Assembly (NCBI GenBank): GCA_963942565.1
Contig: OZ012693.1
Coordinates: 5,865,987 to 5,929,986, forward strand
DNA length: 64,000 nt
Reading direction: 5' to 3'
From: Maea johnstoni
Taxonomy: Eukaryota > Annelida > Polychaeta > Spionida > Magelonidae
The notes beneath the pieces are model-generated. The model saw only the letters and a list, made by a program, of their open reading frames with translations, was not told where the DNA came from and ran no database searches. Of this stretch, positions 52,479 through 64,000 are shown piece by piece. A program made the translations under genes and the position numbers. Each line of letters opens with the position of its first letter. The first letter of the stretch is position 1.

Positions 52479-52652
52479 GTTGTTGATAATATGTATTGAA
52501 GAACTCTGCATGAAGTTTACATGACATAGCTTGCTGTACCTAGATATTCCTGGCGTAATGCTAAGAAAATGTAAGAATTTCATACAAAGTCTCAATAGGG
52601 TACTCAACACAAGTGAAAAGCAAATTATATATGAGTTCTTTTTGATATTCAG

Positions 52653-52888
52653 TTGAGACTAGCCTAGATTTCTAGGCTGTCATATGTATTTTCTTTTATT
52701 TTTTTTCTGCTCCCTATCATCAAATATTCTAGGTGGCCATAGTGGTCCATTTGTCTCACCAGGATTCAGTTTGAGATAGGAGGAGCAGGTGGTGCCATCT
52801 ATCTACATACCTGGTCATACACCACACTGCTTGGTCAGCACAGAAGGGAATGTCACCTTTTTAGGGACTAGGAACCTAGTCTAAGTTG
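52653..52888 (+). mobile_element. Repeat with flanking GTTGAGACT duplication
   Basis: AGTTGAGACT at the left and again just right of CTAGTCTA; the inside has GACTAGCCTAGA..TCTAGG and GGTGGTGCCATCTAT. Related to 13490-13690 and 30990-31140. Family unknown. Confidence 0.5.
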
Positions 52889-53475
52889 AGACTTGAGTCC
52901 ATGCCAACAAACATTAGTTTGGTTGATTAATCTGACACACGTTTTGATATGGTGTTTTTAATGTGTGTGGATAGGGTGGAGTAGAAATTTATTGTTATCT
53001 TTATAACCAAGGTCAAGATAGACTGACACCTACTCTTATCAGCCTACTTCAAAATACACTTATTTATTGACACAAGCTTTTGTGAATACATGGGCAGAAT
53101 GGAAATGCAAGGATTGTTCACAATAGACAATTATATGTCTTCTTTATGTTTTGAATAGGAGTACGAAACCCATTTACATCTGGGGCATACACATAGTGTA
53201 GCTTATACAAATTTTCTTGATAAGAAAAGGATATTTTGTGGAACTTAAGATTGAAACTTTTGATTGTTGGGTTCAACTATACCTTGTCAAATATTTTCAA
53301 CTCAGTTTTTCAGAGCATGCTCACATTCTAGATTTTTAAAGGTTAACTGTAAATGTAAAACAGAGTAAGACTGCCCTTTTTACGCATCTCAGTATGTACC
53401 TGTTAATTCATAGGATTTTATTGGGAATGTTTGGAAGCAGGACATATTGTTAAACACATTCCTCAACCCACATAT

Positions 53476-53638
53476 CAGGGTCAGACACTTAAATTTTAGG
53501 CTAGGGGCCCGAAAAGGTCTTATGATAAAAAGTAGTGGTCAAAAACAGGATTTCTGGTTAATATACATACTATTTTGAAAAATCTAGGGGCCCACAGCAA
53601 AATCTAGGGGCATATGCCCCTGGGAAAGTCGAACCCTG
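53476..53638. mobile_element. Short hAT-like MITE, no clear target duplication
   Basis: CAGGGTCAGACACTTAAAT start and AAAGTCGAACCCTG end, with repeated TCTAGGGGC inside. Confidence 0.6.
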
Positions 53639-54189
53639 CAGATTACTCATCCTGAAAATCAGTCATTAGCTAGTAGGTATAGACCCCTGTTCTAGATCCT
53701 GCCTAGTGATTTGGCACTTCAGCTACATTGTAGTTGAAATGTCACGATGTATCATTATTATTGATAAGTAGCCTGTCAGTTTGATATCTACGGAACTAGT
53801 TTTGAAGTGTGACCTAACATAGCAGGCTGAATAGGGTATCTGCTATCTAGACTAGGTGCATGTCCTAGTTTCAGCGGAGTTAGGCAGACACATAAAAACA
53901 CCATGGAGGATAGTACTGCTACGGTAACATCTGTCATTCTTCTTTTGTTTGTATTCAAATTAATTGAATGATTAGTTCTGTCATTTTGAGGCATAGTGAT
54001 GTAAGCACCGTCTGGCAACTCAATGGCCCAATGGGTTACCAATATGCCAGTTTTTGGTGTCTCTGTCCAGCTTTTAATTAATATACCAGAAATGGGTATT
54101 CGTGCTATATAAATAAGCAGTACTTGATTTCATTGATTTCAGATATCAGAAGGCATTTTCTTCCTCATTTGTTACAAATTTCTCCACTA

Positions 54190-54705
54190 ATATAACTCAA
54201 CACTTAACAGCATCTTGGACCATCTTATATCTCTTGCTCTAAATACAGGACAATTTGTCTAACACTTGAGTTGATTTCTCTTGCTCTCAATTCGTTATAC
54301 TTTTTGAAAGCAAGAGTTGATTTCTCTACAGATTATACTATTAGATGAATTTCACTGGGATATTTTGAGTAATTGACAATTCATTCTCGTTATATACTTT
54401 TTCGAAAGCTAGATTTGATTTCTCTACTGATTATTTCATTAGATAAATTTCAATACATATGTAATATTTTTAAGTAATTAACAATTCATTCACGTTATAT
54501 ACCTTATTTGTGTTTTGTCATTTTCAGTATCTGATTGTTTTACATGCAGGATTCCTTTTCTGGAGCTTGTTGATTTCTCTTGCTCTAAATGCAGGATATT
54601 TTTTCTTAAGCTAGATATGAATTCTATGCCGTTTATTCATTTGATAGATATCCTTTTGGAAATTAGTTTGATTATTAGATTGAATTTGTTTTTTATTGTT
54701 TTCAG
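54190..54705 (+). repeat. Degenerate tandem repeats of about 120 bp before the 54.7-kb exon acceptor
   Basis: Recurring GTTGATTTCTCTTGCTCTAA, CAATTCATTC.CGTTATATAC and TTCATTNGATAGAT pieces. One interior unit ends in an acceptor-like GTTTTGTCATTTTCAG at about 54528, resembling the true acceptor at 54705. Confidence 0.6.
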
Positions 54706-54720
54706 GACCTGCCTGGGAAG

Positions 54721-54863
54721 ATGATGGAAGAAAGTAACGTTCAGACGGACGAGAGTTACGAATACGACAGCTTTGACGAGAACAGTTATGACCGCCCCAA
54801 AGAGCGCTGGGCACCGCTGGGGGCCTCGGCCGTAACACCTCCACCTTCCCTGGGAGAGAGCAG
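54721..54863 (+). CDS. First (or internal) coding exon of an unrecognised plus-strand gene
   Basis: The exon runs from acceptor TTGTTTTCAG (exon base 54706) to donor GTAAAG after 54863. After 15 bases comes ATG ATG and 47 codons plus two bases: MMEESNVQTDESYEYDSFDE, NSYDRPKERWAPLGASAV, TPPPSLGES. The composition is acidic, with Tyr and Asp, and codons are GC-richer than the flanks, as expected of a real exon. The frame is also open from the acceptor (DLPGK), so it could be internal. I do not recognise the family; it looks like the cytoplasmic N-terminus of a larger protein. The remaining exons must lie beyond 64000 or be too diverged to see. Confidence 0.75.
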
Positions 54864-55109
54864 GTAAAGGATGATTTTTATTGACCCTGATCTAAGGCTG
54901 ATACCACAAAAAAGCTGTCTTCCCCCAGAAGAGTGTCATCAGCTGGTAACCCAGTCATTGCATCTATCACTACTTGTTTTCTGCCCTATTACTTAAAGTT
55001 GGAGTTGTGACTAGCCAGTGTGCATGTGGGTGAGGAAATCACAGTGCCTGGCGAAAACCACTGCCTCACCAACAATTTACCCAGGCAATAGTGTGAGACT
55101 GTGAGCAGT

Positions 55110-55301
55110 CAATTGCTATTTTAGTTATTATATTGACTAGATCATTTTTTGGAAAATATTTGAAGATGTGCTGATTAAAACTCACACTAGAACTCCTCTT
55201 CAAATGCTAAGTGGATTATTGATTAATTTATAAAAAAATCATTTGTATCATAAGTCTAGAAGACACATATGTATGTCATGAAGATACTCATGAATTGGTT
55301 A
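55110..55301 (+). mobile_element. TTAA-MITE family B, partial
   Basis: Core plus right end CTCATGAATTGGTTAA. Confidence 0.65.
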
Positions 55302-55495
55302 AAATACATTTGAAAATAACAGTGATAAAGCAGAAACTAGCATATAGTATAAAAAGAGTTGTTGGTTGACTTCTGGTGAACATCATATATATTTTCCATA
55401 TGATGATCTGGTCAGTAAGATGTCAACTTAATAATCAGTTTTTGCCCATACAGGCAACTAAATTTGGGTCCACCTTGCACAGCCAGAGTGCCTGG

Positions 55496-55813
55496 CAGGG
55501 ACTTAGCCAGGACCTGTCCAGCCTGTCTTTTGGACAGGCAGTTTCCTGAAAACCTCCTTTTTGGACAAGCAAGAATTTCATTGAAAAAATTTAAATTTTG
55601 TCTTTTTTGAGGTAATAACGAAATCTTTTCCTAATTAAACCGTTTTTTAAGAACATAGCTGAAGTGTAAATTGCCCTTTTTGACGCAATATATAGGCTAT
55701 TAAATATGGCTGGTATATGGATTTGAAGTAACTGAGTAGCTAAATCTGGATGGGCAGAACTTTTGGAATTGCTGTTTTGGACAGGCATTATTAAAATCCT
55801 GGCTAAGACCTTG
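55496..55813. mobile_element. hAT MITE with target duplication GTGCCTGG
   Basis: 318 bp. Termini CAGGGACTTAGCCAGGA and TCCTGGCTAAGACCTTG; GTGCCTGG at 55488-55495 and 55814-55821. Inside are TTTTGGACAGGCAGTTTCCT and GCTGTTTTGGACAGGCAT inverted-type blocks. Confidence 0.95.
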
Positions 55814-56037
55814 GTGCCTGGTTACCCTGAAAGCTTTGGAGTCCTGTATATGTGCAGGACTCAGGTGTGGTATTTCCCACCTGTGCACAGGTGTGCAATA
55901 CCTGTCACTGGGTAATGGAGCACCTGCTGTTTCTCACCTTGCTCATCAAGGCTACCGAGGACTTGAGAAAACAACATCAGTAATTAACCTGTTCACATCT
56001 AGAGCATACACATAGTAGTCTGACACATGGAAATACC

Positions 56038-56249
56038 TTACCCTTATGCTGCTGGTGGCTCATTTGTCCAATACAAAATGATGCAAAATACCTGGAAAAT
56101 GAGTGAAACCCTGGCACATGGGTACTCATCTGAAAGTGCTCAGTGAGAGCTATCCAATGAATGCCAACATGGCAGGGTTTGGACGGTTTTCAATAATCTT
56201 TACCTCCTTATGCTTTGGACAAAAGTAGCCTCAGCATTGTAAGGGTTAA
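56038..56249 (-). mobile_element. TTAA-MITE family A
   Basis: Full-length reverse copy in the plus-gene intron; left target site is degraded (TTAC). Confidence 0.88.
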
Positions 56250-56344
56250 GGCATATATCATTCCTGAGCCATGTTGTTAAATCCCCAGTCTGCAGATTTT
56301 AATCAGCTATTTGTATAAGTACATTTCTACTGTCTCTCACACTG

Positions 56345-56455
56345 CCCAGATTCAATACTTGCTGGTGGCAGGTGAGAAAGTTGCCAGTGACTTAGGTTTT
56401 AGGCCAGCAGTGATTTTCGCTAGGTACTCTGGTTTCTTCCACCTTAAAAGAACTG
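56345..56455 (+). mobile_element. SINE body fragment
   Basis: AGGTGAGAAAGTTGCCAGTG then GGTACTCTGGTTTCTTCCAC. Confidence 0.7.
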
Positions 56456-57927
56456 TCGAGTCACAATTTATCTGCAATATGGCTGGTAAAGTGACAATGA
56501 ACAAAAATCTAAATCCAACATCACTGTCAAATATCAATAAAATTCTGATGATGTGCATAACAGCATTAGCTTTTCTGGCTGTTTTTGTGTTCTGTTTGTT
56601 GATGCCAACAGCTGTGTTTATATGTGTGGCCTAGATGTGGCTCCTGTGATAAATTAATACTTATAATATTCTAGACCAGGTGTGACATCATGGTGTCAGT
56701 CAAAACAGGTGTAAGTATTCACTGATGCCAGCCATATGTGTTTTAACCCATTTGCATATGGAACACACTTATAATCTGATACATTTGAACAGAAAATCAT
56801 AAAATTCAGCGATGTTTCCAAATATTTGAAGAGGAATTTTGATATTCAACAAGAGTAGCAACTCTCAAACAGATTTCTTTTCTGAATATTGCTTGATCAA
56901 TTGTCAATTCCTCAAGGCCTTTCATGTGTTACACCACATGTATGTTAAAAGCATATGAATCAATTTAAAATGTACCTGTGTTATTATCAAGTTTACGTGG
57001 CAGGCGTTTTGATGGTGGATCTATATCAAAGCTCATGTTGAGGTGTGACACTGTTTACAATGGGGTAAGATTTTTCGGAAGTACTTATCAGTTGGTGATT
57101 GGCAACTTAAGCAGAAGGTGGTAAAACTTTTCACAACTTGGTAGTTGGCTTTCTTTGTGTAAAGCACTTCTGGCAAATAGGTAATCAATACTGTCAACTG
57201 TGTTCAGAAGAACTGGGCCAACATGGACCAAGAAAACTCTATAAACTCGCTTGCCCTGTAGGGAGAGTTGACACCATTTATTACTTGCCCTGCAAAAATT
57301 TGAATGTGCCTGACTGTCCTGACAGAAATCCTGAAACTTTGGTAAAGCACCTTTGAAATTGAAAATAATGCAACTATGATGCATATATGTAGGTATTTTC
57401 ATTTATTAATGCCTCAGTAATTCAATGATGTTTTGGAGATCGATGCATTTAACAATTTGATTTGACAAGCCTAAGATTTTAAAGCTGCCACTTTAGGCAA
57501 ATTGGGGAATGATATTTTTATTTGCTCAGGATTCATTTTTCACTTGCCGTAAATTGTTGGGCAGCCACTTATATCATTGCTTGGCCAACAATTTGTATAT
57601 AGAATTTCTTTTGTAAAAAGTCATCTTTTGTTTCACTTTTTGGGATATTCATCCTGATCTGTTTCATTCAAACAATTTTCTCCAGATTTTGCCCTGATAT
57701 CGAAATATTTCCATATGTGTCACCCTGTAAGAGTGCAGGTTCTGAACTCAACAGCTGTGAAGGAATTGATCCGATATATAGTTGATTTAGAAATATCATG
57801 GGTTATACTTTACAGCCCATGCAGAAATCAATACAAGTATGTGGAATATATCTCAAAGGAATCATGTTTCAATAAATACAGAACCTGTGGTGGTTTATAA
57901 GGTTTAAAAAGTTGACATTAAACTTTC

Positions 57928-58105
57928 TAAACCCATTTAATCCTGTCTTTGCCTCAATGGCCCATTAATTTTATGATATATTTCTGGGGAAACCATTTAT
58001 TGGAAATTATCCAAAGGAGACACATTGGATAGAACCTACTTTATAACTCTCCTTCAAATATGAAAGTAGTTTTATATTTATACACAATATGACATGAATA
58101 GGTTA
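57928..58105 (+). mobile_element. TTAA-MITE family B, diverged
   Basis: AACCCATTTAATCCTG start and GACATGAATAGGTTAA end, with ACTCTCCTTCAAATATG inside. Confidence 0.7.
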
Positions 58106-58359
58106 AATCTCTATGGTCCAAAAACTTTTAAGTGAAATTACAATGTTTGTATTTTTGTCGTATTCAATTTTGCTGAATTTGGGTGAAATTTCAAGGACAT
58201 GGGAGGACATTTTTGATGCAGATTATATTGAAGGGTATGTCTTATCTGTAAGATATCTCCAGAACCATTCAAGGAAATCTTCAAATTTTGGTGTAAGCTT
58301 TCCAATGGCATTGTATTAGCTTTTTGTGCCCAAAATAGGCAGTTGCAAAATATTTGGAC

Positions 58360-58802
58360 TAGGGCTGTGCTCACCAAAAATTTTCAGCTCACGACCATCA
58401 CCAAAAACCTAAACGATGCTCACGAGCATGAAAACGGCGGCCATTTTGTTTTTCAGTGTGGATTGCTGTCATTGGATTGAAGTGTCGATACCGCTAGCCA
58501 GCGCCATATTAAGCTAGCGGTATAAACATGCAACTACACCTCGTGATTCTGAACCCGTTAGAGTGTGAAGTACGCTCTAACGGGTTAGCGTATATCGAAC
58601 TTACGCATTTTGCGTAGTTCCGCTGTGAATCGCGACATCGAACACGACGCCGGATTTTTTTAGCTTCTCAAGTCTATTTAAAAAGGTAGTTGAAGTTTTT
58701 ATTTTTTTGCGATGCTCATGAGTTTCATGTCATGCTCGATAATCGTAGCATGGCATGAAAATCGCGATCCATCGAGCATCGCGAGCGGTGAGCACAGCCC
58801 TA
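58360..58802. mobile_element. hAT MITE with target duplication ATTTGGAC
   Basis: 443 bp. TAGGGCTGTGCTCACC and GGTGAGCACAGCCCTA termini; duplication ATTTGGAC at 58352-58359 and 58803-58810. Inside are GATGCTCACGAGCAT palindromic pieces and an AACCCGTTAGAGTG / CGCTCTAACGGGTT hairpin. Confidence 0.95.
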
Positions 58803-59065
58803 ATTTGGACGTCCTATTTGTCAAGGGAGACCACAGTATACTCAGATTACTAGCATAAACATGTATTTACCTATTGAAATAAGGCATAATATTCTTATAC
58901 ATTGTCACAGGAATTATATTAGGGTGAAAAGAATTAAATTATATGCTTGAAATTGGCATTTTAAGAAAATACTCATAAAAAAATCTGATTCACTTGCTCT
59001 TGAATCAATATGCAGATTTGATTGTCCAAATCTATTTCTACCCTGTCAGAGAATAGCTGTTCCTC

Positions 59066-59494
59066 TAGGGATGTCATCGATAGTCGACAAATCGATAAAT
59101 CGACATTTTCACTTTGTCAATTAAATCGAATCGAATGGTTGGGTATCGAATCGAAATAATCGATATTCTGTACCCCAATAATGGCGTATGATTATTAATA
59201 AAAAATACACTTTTCCCAGACATTTTCCTGTTAAACTGATGCAAAGTGAAACTCTGACTAAATATTGAAGTATTTTCTATGGCTTTTGTGAGAGAAATTG
59301 GAAGGAATGGTGTGCTTTACTCAGGCATACGGCCAAGACACAGGGTATCCAACCAAAATAAAGGGATGTCAATGGCATCCCTATAAATAATTGTGCCCTA
59401 CAAGCATGTTACAGTGTATCAAATCGTATCGAATCGAATTGAAAAATATATCAATTAATCGAATCGATAAAATTTCATATCAATGACATCACTA
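59066..59494. mobile_element. hAT MITE built of ATCGAATCGA motifs
   Basis: TAGGGATGTCATCGAT and (reverse) TAGTGATGTCATTGAT termini. Flanks TGTTCCTC and CATTCCTC agree at six of eight bases. Subterminal regions are runs of TCGAATCGA/ATCGAT. Confidence 0.85.
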
Positions 59495-61108
59495 CATTCC
59501 TCCACTACTAACAAAAAGGTAAACAGGAAGGTCAGTGAGGTTGAGAGATTTAAACTTTAAGCCCAACTCAAACGACTTAATCCCAAGTTTCCCATTTCAT
59601 GGGAAATTGCTGTCAAAGTTGATAAATTGTCTAATACAGCATTTCCAGCAATACTTGCAAGAGGTCAACTCTTTGACCTTGAGTGAGCTTTCCTCCAGGC
59701 GACTCACTCACTGTGAGGCTGTGTTTGTAATATATTGGTAATATGAGCTTTGAGTATTGATTGTGCGTTTTGAGGCCCTGAGCATTCAGGTCACAATCTT
59801 TGGCCTTGGAAGCTTTTTATGGACAAGCTGTATCAGCTTGGATCGGAAATCAAATAAAATGCCTCTTATAGGAAACAACAGTTTTATTTTACATTGTTAT
59901 TTTCATTTCGTTTTATATCACATTTATATATTTACAAATTCACTAGATTTATTGGATTAATGTTTTTACCTCAGTTAAATTGTTGAAATGTTATTCAAAG
60001 AAACCATACATGAATGCCACCATTACTAAATAAAAGGCTATGTTCAGAGTAGGTTTTCCAATAAGTCCAAAGAACTACTAATCCAGTAGGCCTAAAATGT
60101 GACAACTCAGATTCCATCCCTTCTAAACATTGAATCTAAGTAAACCAATTCTTATATAGGAAGATCTTGGTAATATCTTTAAGACTTTGTGCTAGCCTAA
60201 TAAGCACTTTTCAGCTAAGCTAGCAATTCTCGATAGTATTCTATTCAGCTACCATTAATTTTGAATGCTGATTCCTCCAGGGGTCAAATCCACTCATGAT
60301 ACATTGGCAAGTTGTTTTTCATGTCCAAGTATACGCAAAGGAGATAGTTCTGCTATTTTTGGACTAGTGAATTTTTCATCTGACGGCAGTAAGTGCCAGG
60401 TAAAGATGAAGATGCGGCACCTGTAGCATATTTCTTGTATTAGGGCCCCTATTATTGTTGTGGCAGCTGCGGGCACGGCACTAGTGATTGATCTCACCAG
60501 GTAAAACCAAAACTAGTGATTTTGATCTCTGTTAGCCTAGGTATTAAGGTCAAACAACTTTTTCACTTGTTTTATATCTTACCTTATTTTGATAGTGCTA
60601 AACTCAAAATAAAACATACCTAATTTAGTTAATACAAACTTTTCAATTCCTATTTGATATGGATGACAACCCTTAACCAGGATTTCTAGTAATCATTATT
60701 TTCCCATCTGATATTAATTTCCTAGATGGCCATATTGTAGCCAATTTATCCATTTTATTTGATTTTGTGTTCAATGATTAATCTGACTTTGTGTCCAATG
60801 TTTAATTAAAGATTATTGAATTTTGTGATTGGTTACTAAGTAAAAGTGTTTGGTAAATAAAAAATGAAAATCTGAACAAGAAAAAGCAAGGTTTGATAAT
60901 TTCATAGACTAGGAGGTAGTGTGTGTCTCTGTATATAGGCTCACCGACATAGTGATATTGATAAGTGAACTGATTGAATTGTTACTGTGACTTCAAGGAT
61001 TGGAGATGATTCTGAGAGGGTCCCTGATTTAATAAGATGGAAGAAGTGTATGGCAGAGTAAGTAACGCGTGAGCACATGTTTGAAGCTGCTCAGGAAGAA
61101 TGCCACTA
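59495..61108. other. Plus-gene intron without recognised elements
   Basis: AT-rich; no exon found on either strand. Confidence 0.5.
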
Positions 61109-61322
61109 TTAACCCTTCCAATGCTGAGGCAACTACCATCGAAAGCACAATAACGCAAAGATTTTTGAAAATAATCTGAACCCTGTCATGTTGGTACTCA
61201 TTGGAAAGCTCTTGTTGAGTACTCTCAGATGAGTACCCATATGCCAGGGTTTCTGTCATTTTTCAGGTTTTTGCATCATTTTGTATTGACCAAATTAGCC
61301 ACCAGCGGCATGAAAGGGTTAA
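61109..61322 (+). mobile_element. TTAA-MITE family A inserted in a tandem repeat
   Basis: Full-length 214 bp including TTAA at both ends. The sequence CCACTATTAA lies left and GGCAGGCTGACT right; the neighbouring repeat units show the uninterrupted CCACTATTAAGG, i.e. the empty site. The inside has an inverted repeat AAACCCTG.CA / TGCCAGGGTTT centred on GAGTACTC. Confidence 0.95.
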
Positions 61323-61745
61323 GGCAGGCTGACTCCCATGGGGGTAGAACAGAGGATCCTGCCTCCCCGATGGAGATAGGTATGGTGTAGATGTCTGAGT
61401 CTCAATGGTACCATGTGTTAGAGTGGGAGAAGAGGGATCGCTGCTCACGAATGAGCCAATGTCACTATTAAGGCACTGGCATGCTGACAACCGCGGGGTA
61501 ACACATAGGATCCTGCCTCCCTGGTGAAGATGGGTATCGTGTAGATCTCTGAGTCTCAATGGTACCATATTTTAGAGTGGGAGGAGAGGGATTGCTGCTC
61601 AGGAAGGAACCGATGCCACTATTAAGGTAGACTGACTCCCGCAGGGTAGAACATAGGATCCTGATGGAGATGGGTATCGTGTAGATCTCTGAGTCTCAAT
61701 GGTACCATATGTTAGGAGTAGGAGGAGAGGGATTGCTGTTCACTG
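61322..61745. repeat. Three-unit tandem repeat, about 120-155 bp
   Basis: Units share AGGATCCTGCCTCCC, GTGTAGATCTCTGAGTCTCA, ATGGTACCAT and GCCACTATTAAGG. A piece of the unit also lies left of the MITE at 61109, so the MITE interrupts the array. Confidence 0.9.
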
Positions 61746-61890
61746 CTTGCGTCAGTCACCATCGTCCGTCCATCTGTCGGGGGCTGGATGAGGCCTGACG
61801 TCAATGGAAGGAGATGTAGTCACTGGCGACACCAGCGCTAGGCAGCAGCCTCGGCAGCAGCAGCAGCAGGCCTCAATGAGCAAGTAATGT
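61746..61890 (+). promoter_or_regulatory. GC-rich block with CRE-type TGACGTCA
   Basis: TGACGTCA at 61796-61803, a CAGCAGCAG run and higher CpG than around it, 7 kb into the plus gene. It may be an internal promoter or enhancer; evidence is motif and composition only. Confidence 0.25.
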
Positions 61891-62595
61891 ACACATTTAT
61901 GTCGGTCTACAACTACAGCCTCTACTACTACACAAGCTGATTGAACTATACCATGGCCAGTGGGCGAAGGCGGGACTCATAACATATGTTGTGGGTGTGT
62001 CATGGATTGGTATGTTCTATTGTGCTATTAGATAGAATACCTAAAAACCTAATGGTCAGTTCATCTGTAACTGTAAACACTATTCTGCCAAATACTACTC
62101 TTACCAGTAAAGGAGGTAGTCATAACATATGTTGTATGTGTGTGGTGAAACAGTATGTTCTGTTGTGGTTTTAAATGACTCAAAACCTCAGTAGTCAGTT
62201 ACTCTACATGTTACTGTTGACATACTGCTATTTTTTACTGTTACCAGCATGGGTGACATTCATAACATGTTTTTAGTGTGTGATTGAATGTTTTTTTCTG
62301 TTGTGGTTTTCGTTAGATATAGAATGACTCAAAGGCATAGTAGGGTATTTTACAAGGTGACAGTGACATCTAGAACTTCAAGTCCATCAATGAAATACCC
62401 TACTGTTCGTTAGAAATCCATTAAACTTTGCATTTAAGCTATCACTGTCTGATCCCATTTGAAAATTCAAAATATTAAAGGGGGGTTTCTTGTCATCCTG
62501 TCCCTATAGGTGACCCCAAAGTGGCAAACAGTGTATATTCGAAAACGTTATTGCCACTTAGGCGTCACCTATATGGACGGCATGACTGGTAGGGC

Positions 62596-62621
62596 TACTA
62601 CTACTACTGCTACTACTACTG

Positions 62622-62688
<67 letters not shown>

Positions 62689-62752
62689 ATGTACTACTAC
62701 TACTACTAATAATAATACTAATAATAATAATAATACTAATACCACCACCACC
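62596..62752. repeat. (ACT)n / (AAT)n / (ACC)n compound microsatellite
   Basis: Long ACT array grading into AATAATAAT and ACCACC; open frames of poly-Thr or poly-Val type here are artefacts. Confidence 0.97.
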
Positions 62753-63469
62753 ATTGCCATGGATGTTTGGTGGATCATTATGTTCTGTTGTATTGTTATT
62801 CAGATAGAAAATAGCTAAAAACCTAAATTGTCAAGTACATGCTACTGTGGGTTATAATTAAGCTAGAGCTTTGCAAGCACTGATCACAAATGCTGTAAGA
62901 TGTCTCGTTACCCAGGAAAGAGGGTTGGACTTCAGGTCTAATTTAAGGATCTATATTTGAACAACAGTGGTTGACCCAAAAAGGTTCATAAAGGAAACGG
63001 TTATGTATGGGAGGCTTAATTGTTCTGGATGCTATTTTAGGGTCTAATAACCCTCTTCATGTGCCAGTTTTATTGACACTACTCAAAAATATGCTTTTGT
63101 TATTTGATATCATGGATTGTTTTTTTTATGATCAAGTTTGATTTATTGCAGAATATTACTGTATTGATAAGAACTGAATAGAATTATCAGATGAAAGTAG
63201 GATTAAGATCATTGAATGTTATTGTTGCTGCTTTATAATGCTTAACCAGTTAGATGTTTGCCTATGATTTACTGGTTTGTCTTGAGGACTGTATAAATGT
63301 GTTATTATGGAATATGAGTATCAGCATAGATTTGAGTAATTATTGCATTGATTGGTTTTTGGTCTGTGAGGGACATTCCTTTTAGGGTCACACTTATTCA
63401 CACCATGAGAATACACATATTGTTAAGTGACTATCCAAGAGAGAAAGTACAATGAAATGGAGCTATTAA

Positions 63470-63655
63470 ACCTAAGAAAAGTTAATTCCTTCTTCATAAA
63501 AATCGTTATCATTTTTAGTTTGCACATCAGTATTAATCCTAAGAAAAGTACATTTCTTCTTCTTTAAAATCTTTATCATTTTTAGTTTGCAAATCATTAT
63601 TAAACCCAAGAAAAGTACATTTCTTCTTCTTTAAAATCTTTATCATTTTAGTTTA
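63470..63655. repeat. Three-unit tandem repeat, about 69 bp
   Basis: CTAAGAAAAGT..AT..CTTCTT and ATCTTTATCATTTTTAGTTT recur three times. Confidence 0.9.
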
Positions 63656-63839
63656 TTCATCCAAAATAAGTATTTCAACTAAGCCAGCTGCATCTTCTTA
63701 TGTTACATCTTCTACTATATTATTACTAATTTTGGGAAAGGAATTTACATCATAAAGTTTGGGTTAAGGTCAGTGTTCTGTTGACATTCAATGACAATAC
63801 TGAGTTAATTGCTTTAGGGATTGAATTGACTAATCCTAT

Positions 63840-64000
63840 TATGCCTTTCCATGCTAAAGCTACTTTTGTCCAAAGCACAAGACTGAAAAAATGTTTGAAA
63901 ACAAACTAAACCCTGTCATGTTGGTATTCATTGGAAAACTATCGCTGAGTACTATCAGATGAGTACCTGTTTGCCATGGTTTCATTGAAATATTATCGTT
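63840..64000 (+). mobile_element. TTAA-MITE family A, cut by window edge
   Basis: Left part of the element, with a diverged start (ATGCCTTTCCATGCTAAAGC), running off the right end. Confidence 0.85.

Noticed and set aside
57138-57356. Cys-rich plus-strand frame
   Set aside because: No acceptor or donor in phase and codon look is random; probably chance.
62510-62818. Poly-Thr / poly-Val open frames
   Set aside because: Translations of the (ACT)n microsatellite.

Overview
This is animal nuclear DNA: AT-rich, intron-dominated, with GT-AG splice sites and a heavy load of MITEs, SINEs, 5'-truncated LINEs, minisatellites and microsatellites. Nothing is prokaryotic. The best identified gene is a MOB3-type MOB kinase activator with clear metazoan features. 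Together with kilobase-scale introns and piggyBac-, hAT-, Harbinger- and pogo-like MITEs, it points to an invertebrate, most likely marine. I cannot tell a hemichordate, echinoderm, amphioxus or lophotrochozoan apart from this window alone.

Layout. The minus strand carries most of a MOB3 gene. The first coding exon is at about 43.7 kb, and further exons lie at 11.8, 8.4, 5.3 and 4.1 kb. All splice phases match and together they give 180 residues. The last exon (about 38 residues in relatives) lies off the left edge. Two extra candidate exons, at 33.7 kb and 17.3 kb, have phases that could feed the same downstream exon and may encode alternative N-termini. A separate candidate coding exon lies on the minus strand at 45.0 kb. 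On the plus strand one good coding exon (54.7 kb) begins, or belongs to, an unrecognised gene running out to the right. Its 5' untranslated exon may be near 44.3 kb, which would make 43.7-44.3 kb a bidirectional promoter.

Mobile DNA. A TTAA-targeting (piggyBac-like) MITE of about 212 bp occurs roughly ten times, including at both window edges. A second TTAACCCAT family occurs a dozen or more times in various states of decay. Several hAT-type elements have exact 8-bp target duplications, one nested inside a larger hAT with a BED-finger remnant. A 1.35-kb Harbinger-like element plus a second partial copy is packed with about 30 copies of a CGAATGCG motif. There are three 5'-truncated LINEs, two with clear target duplications, and a tRNA-derived SINE family.

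Most unusual signal. At five minus-strand exons or candidate exons (5.3, 8.4, 11.8, 33.7 and 45.0 kb) the 3' end of the exon with its splice donor has been tandemly duplicated into the downstream intron, from one to about six copies. A comparable array precedes the acceptor of the plus-strand exon at 54.7 kb. No retroviral, LTR or Polinton-like element was recognised.
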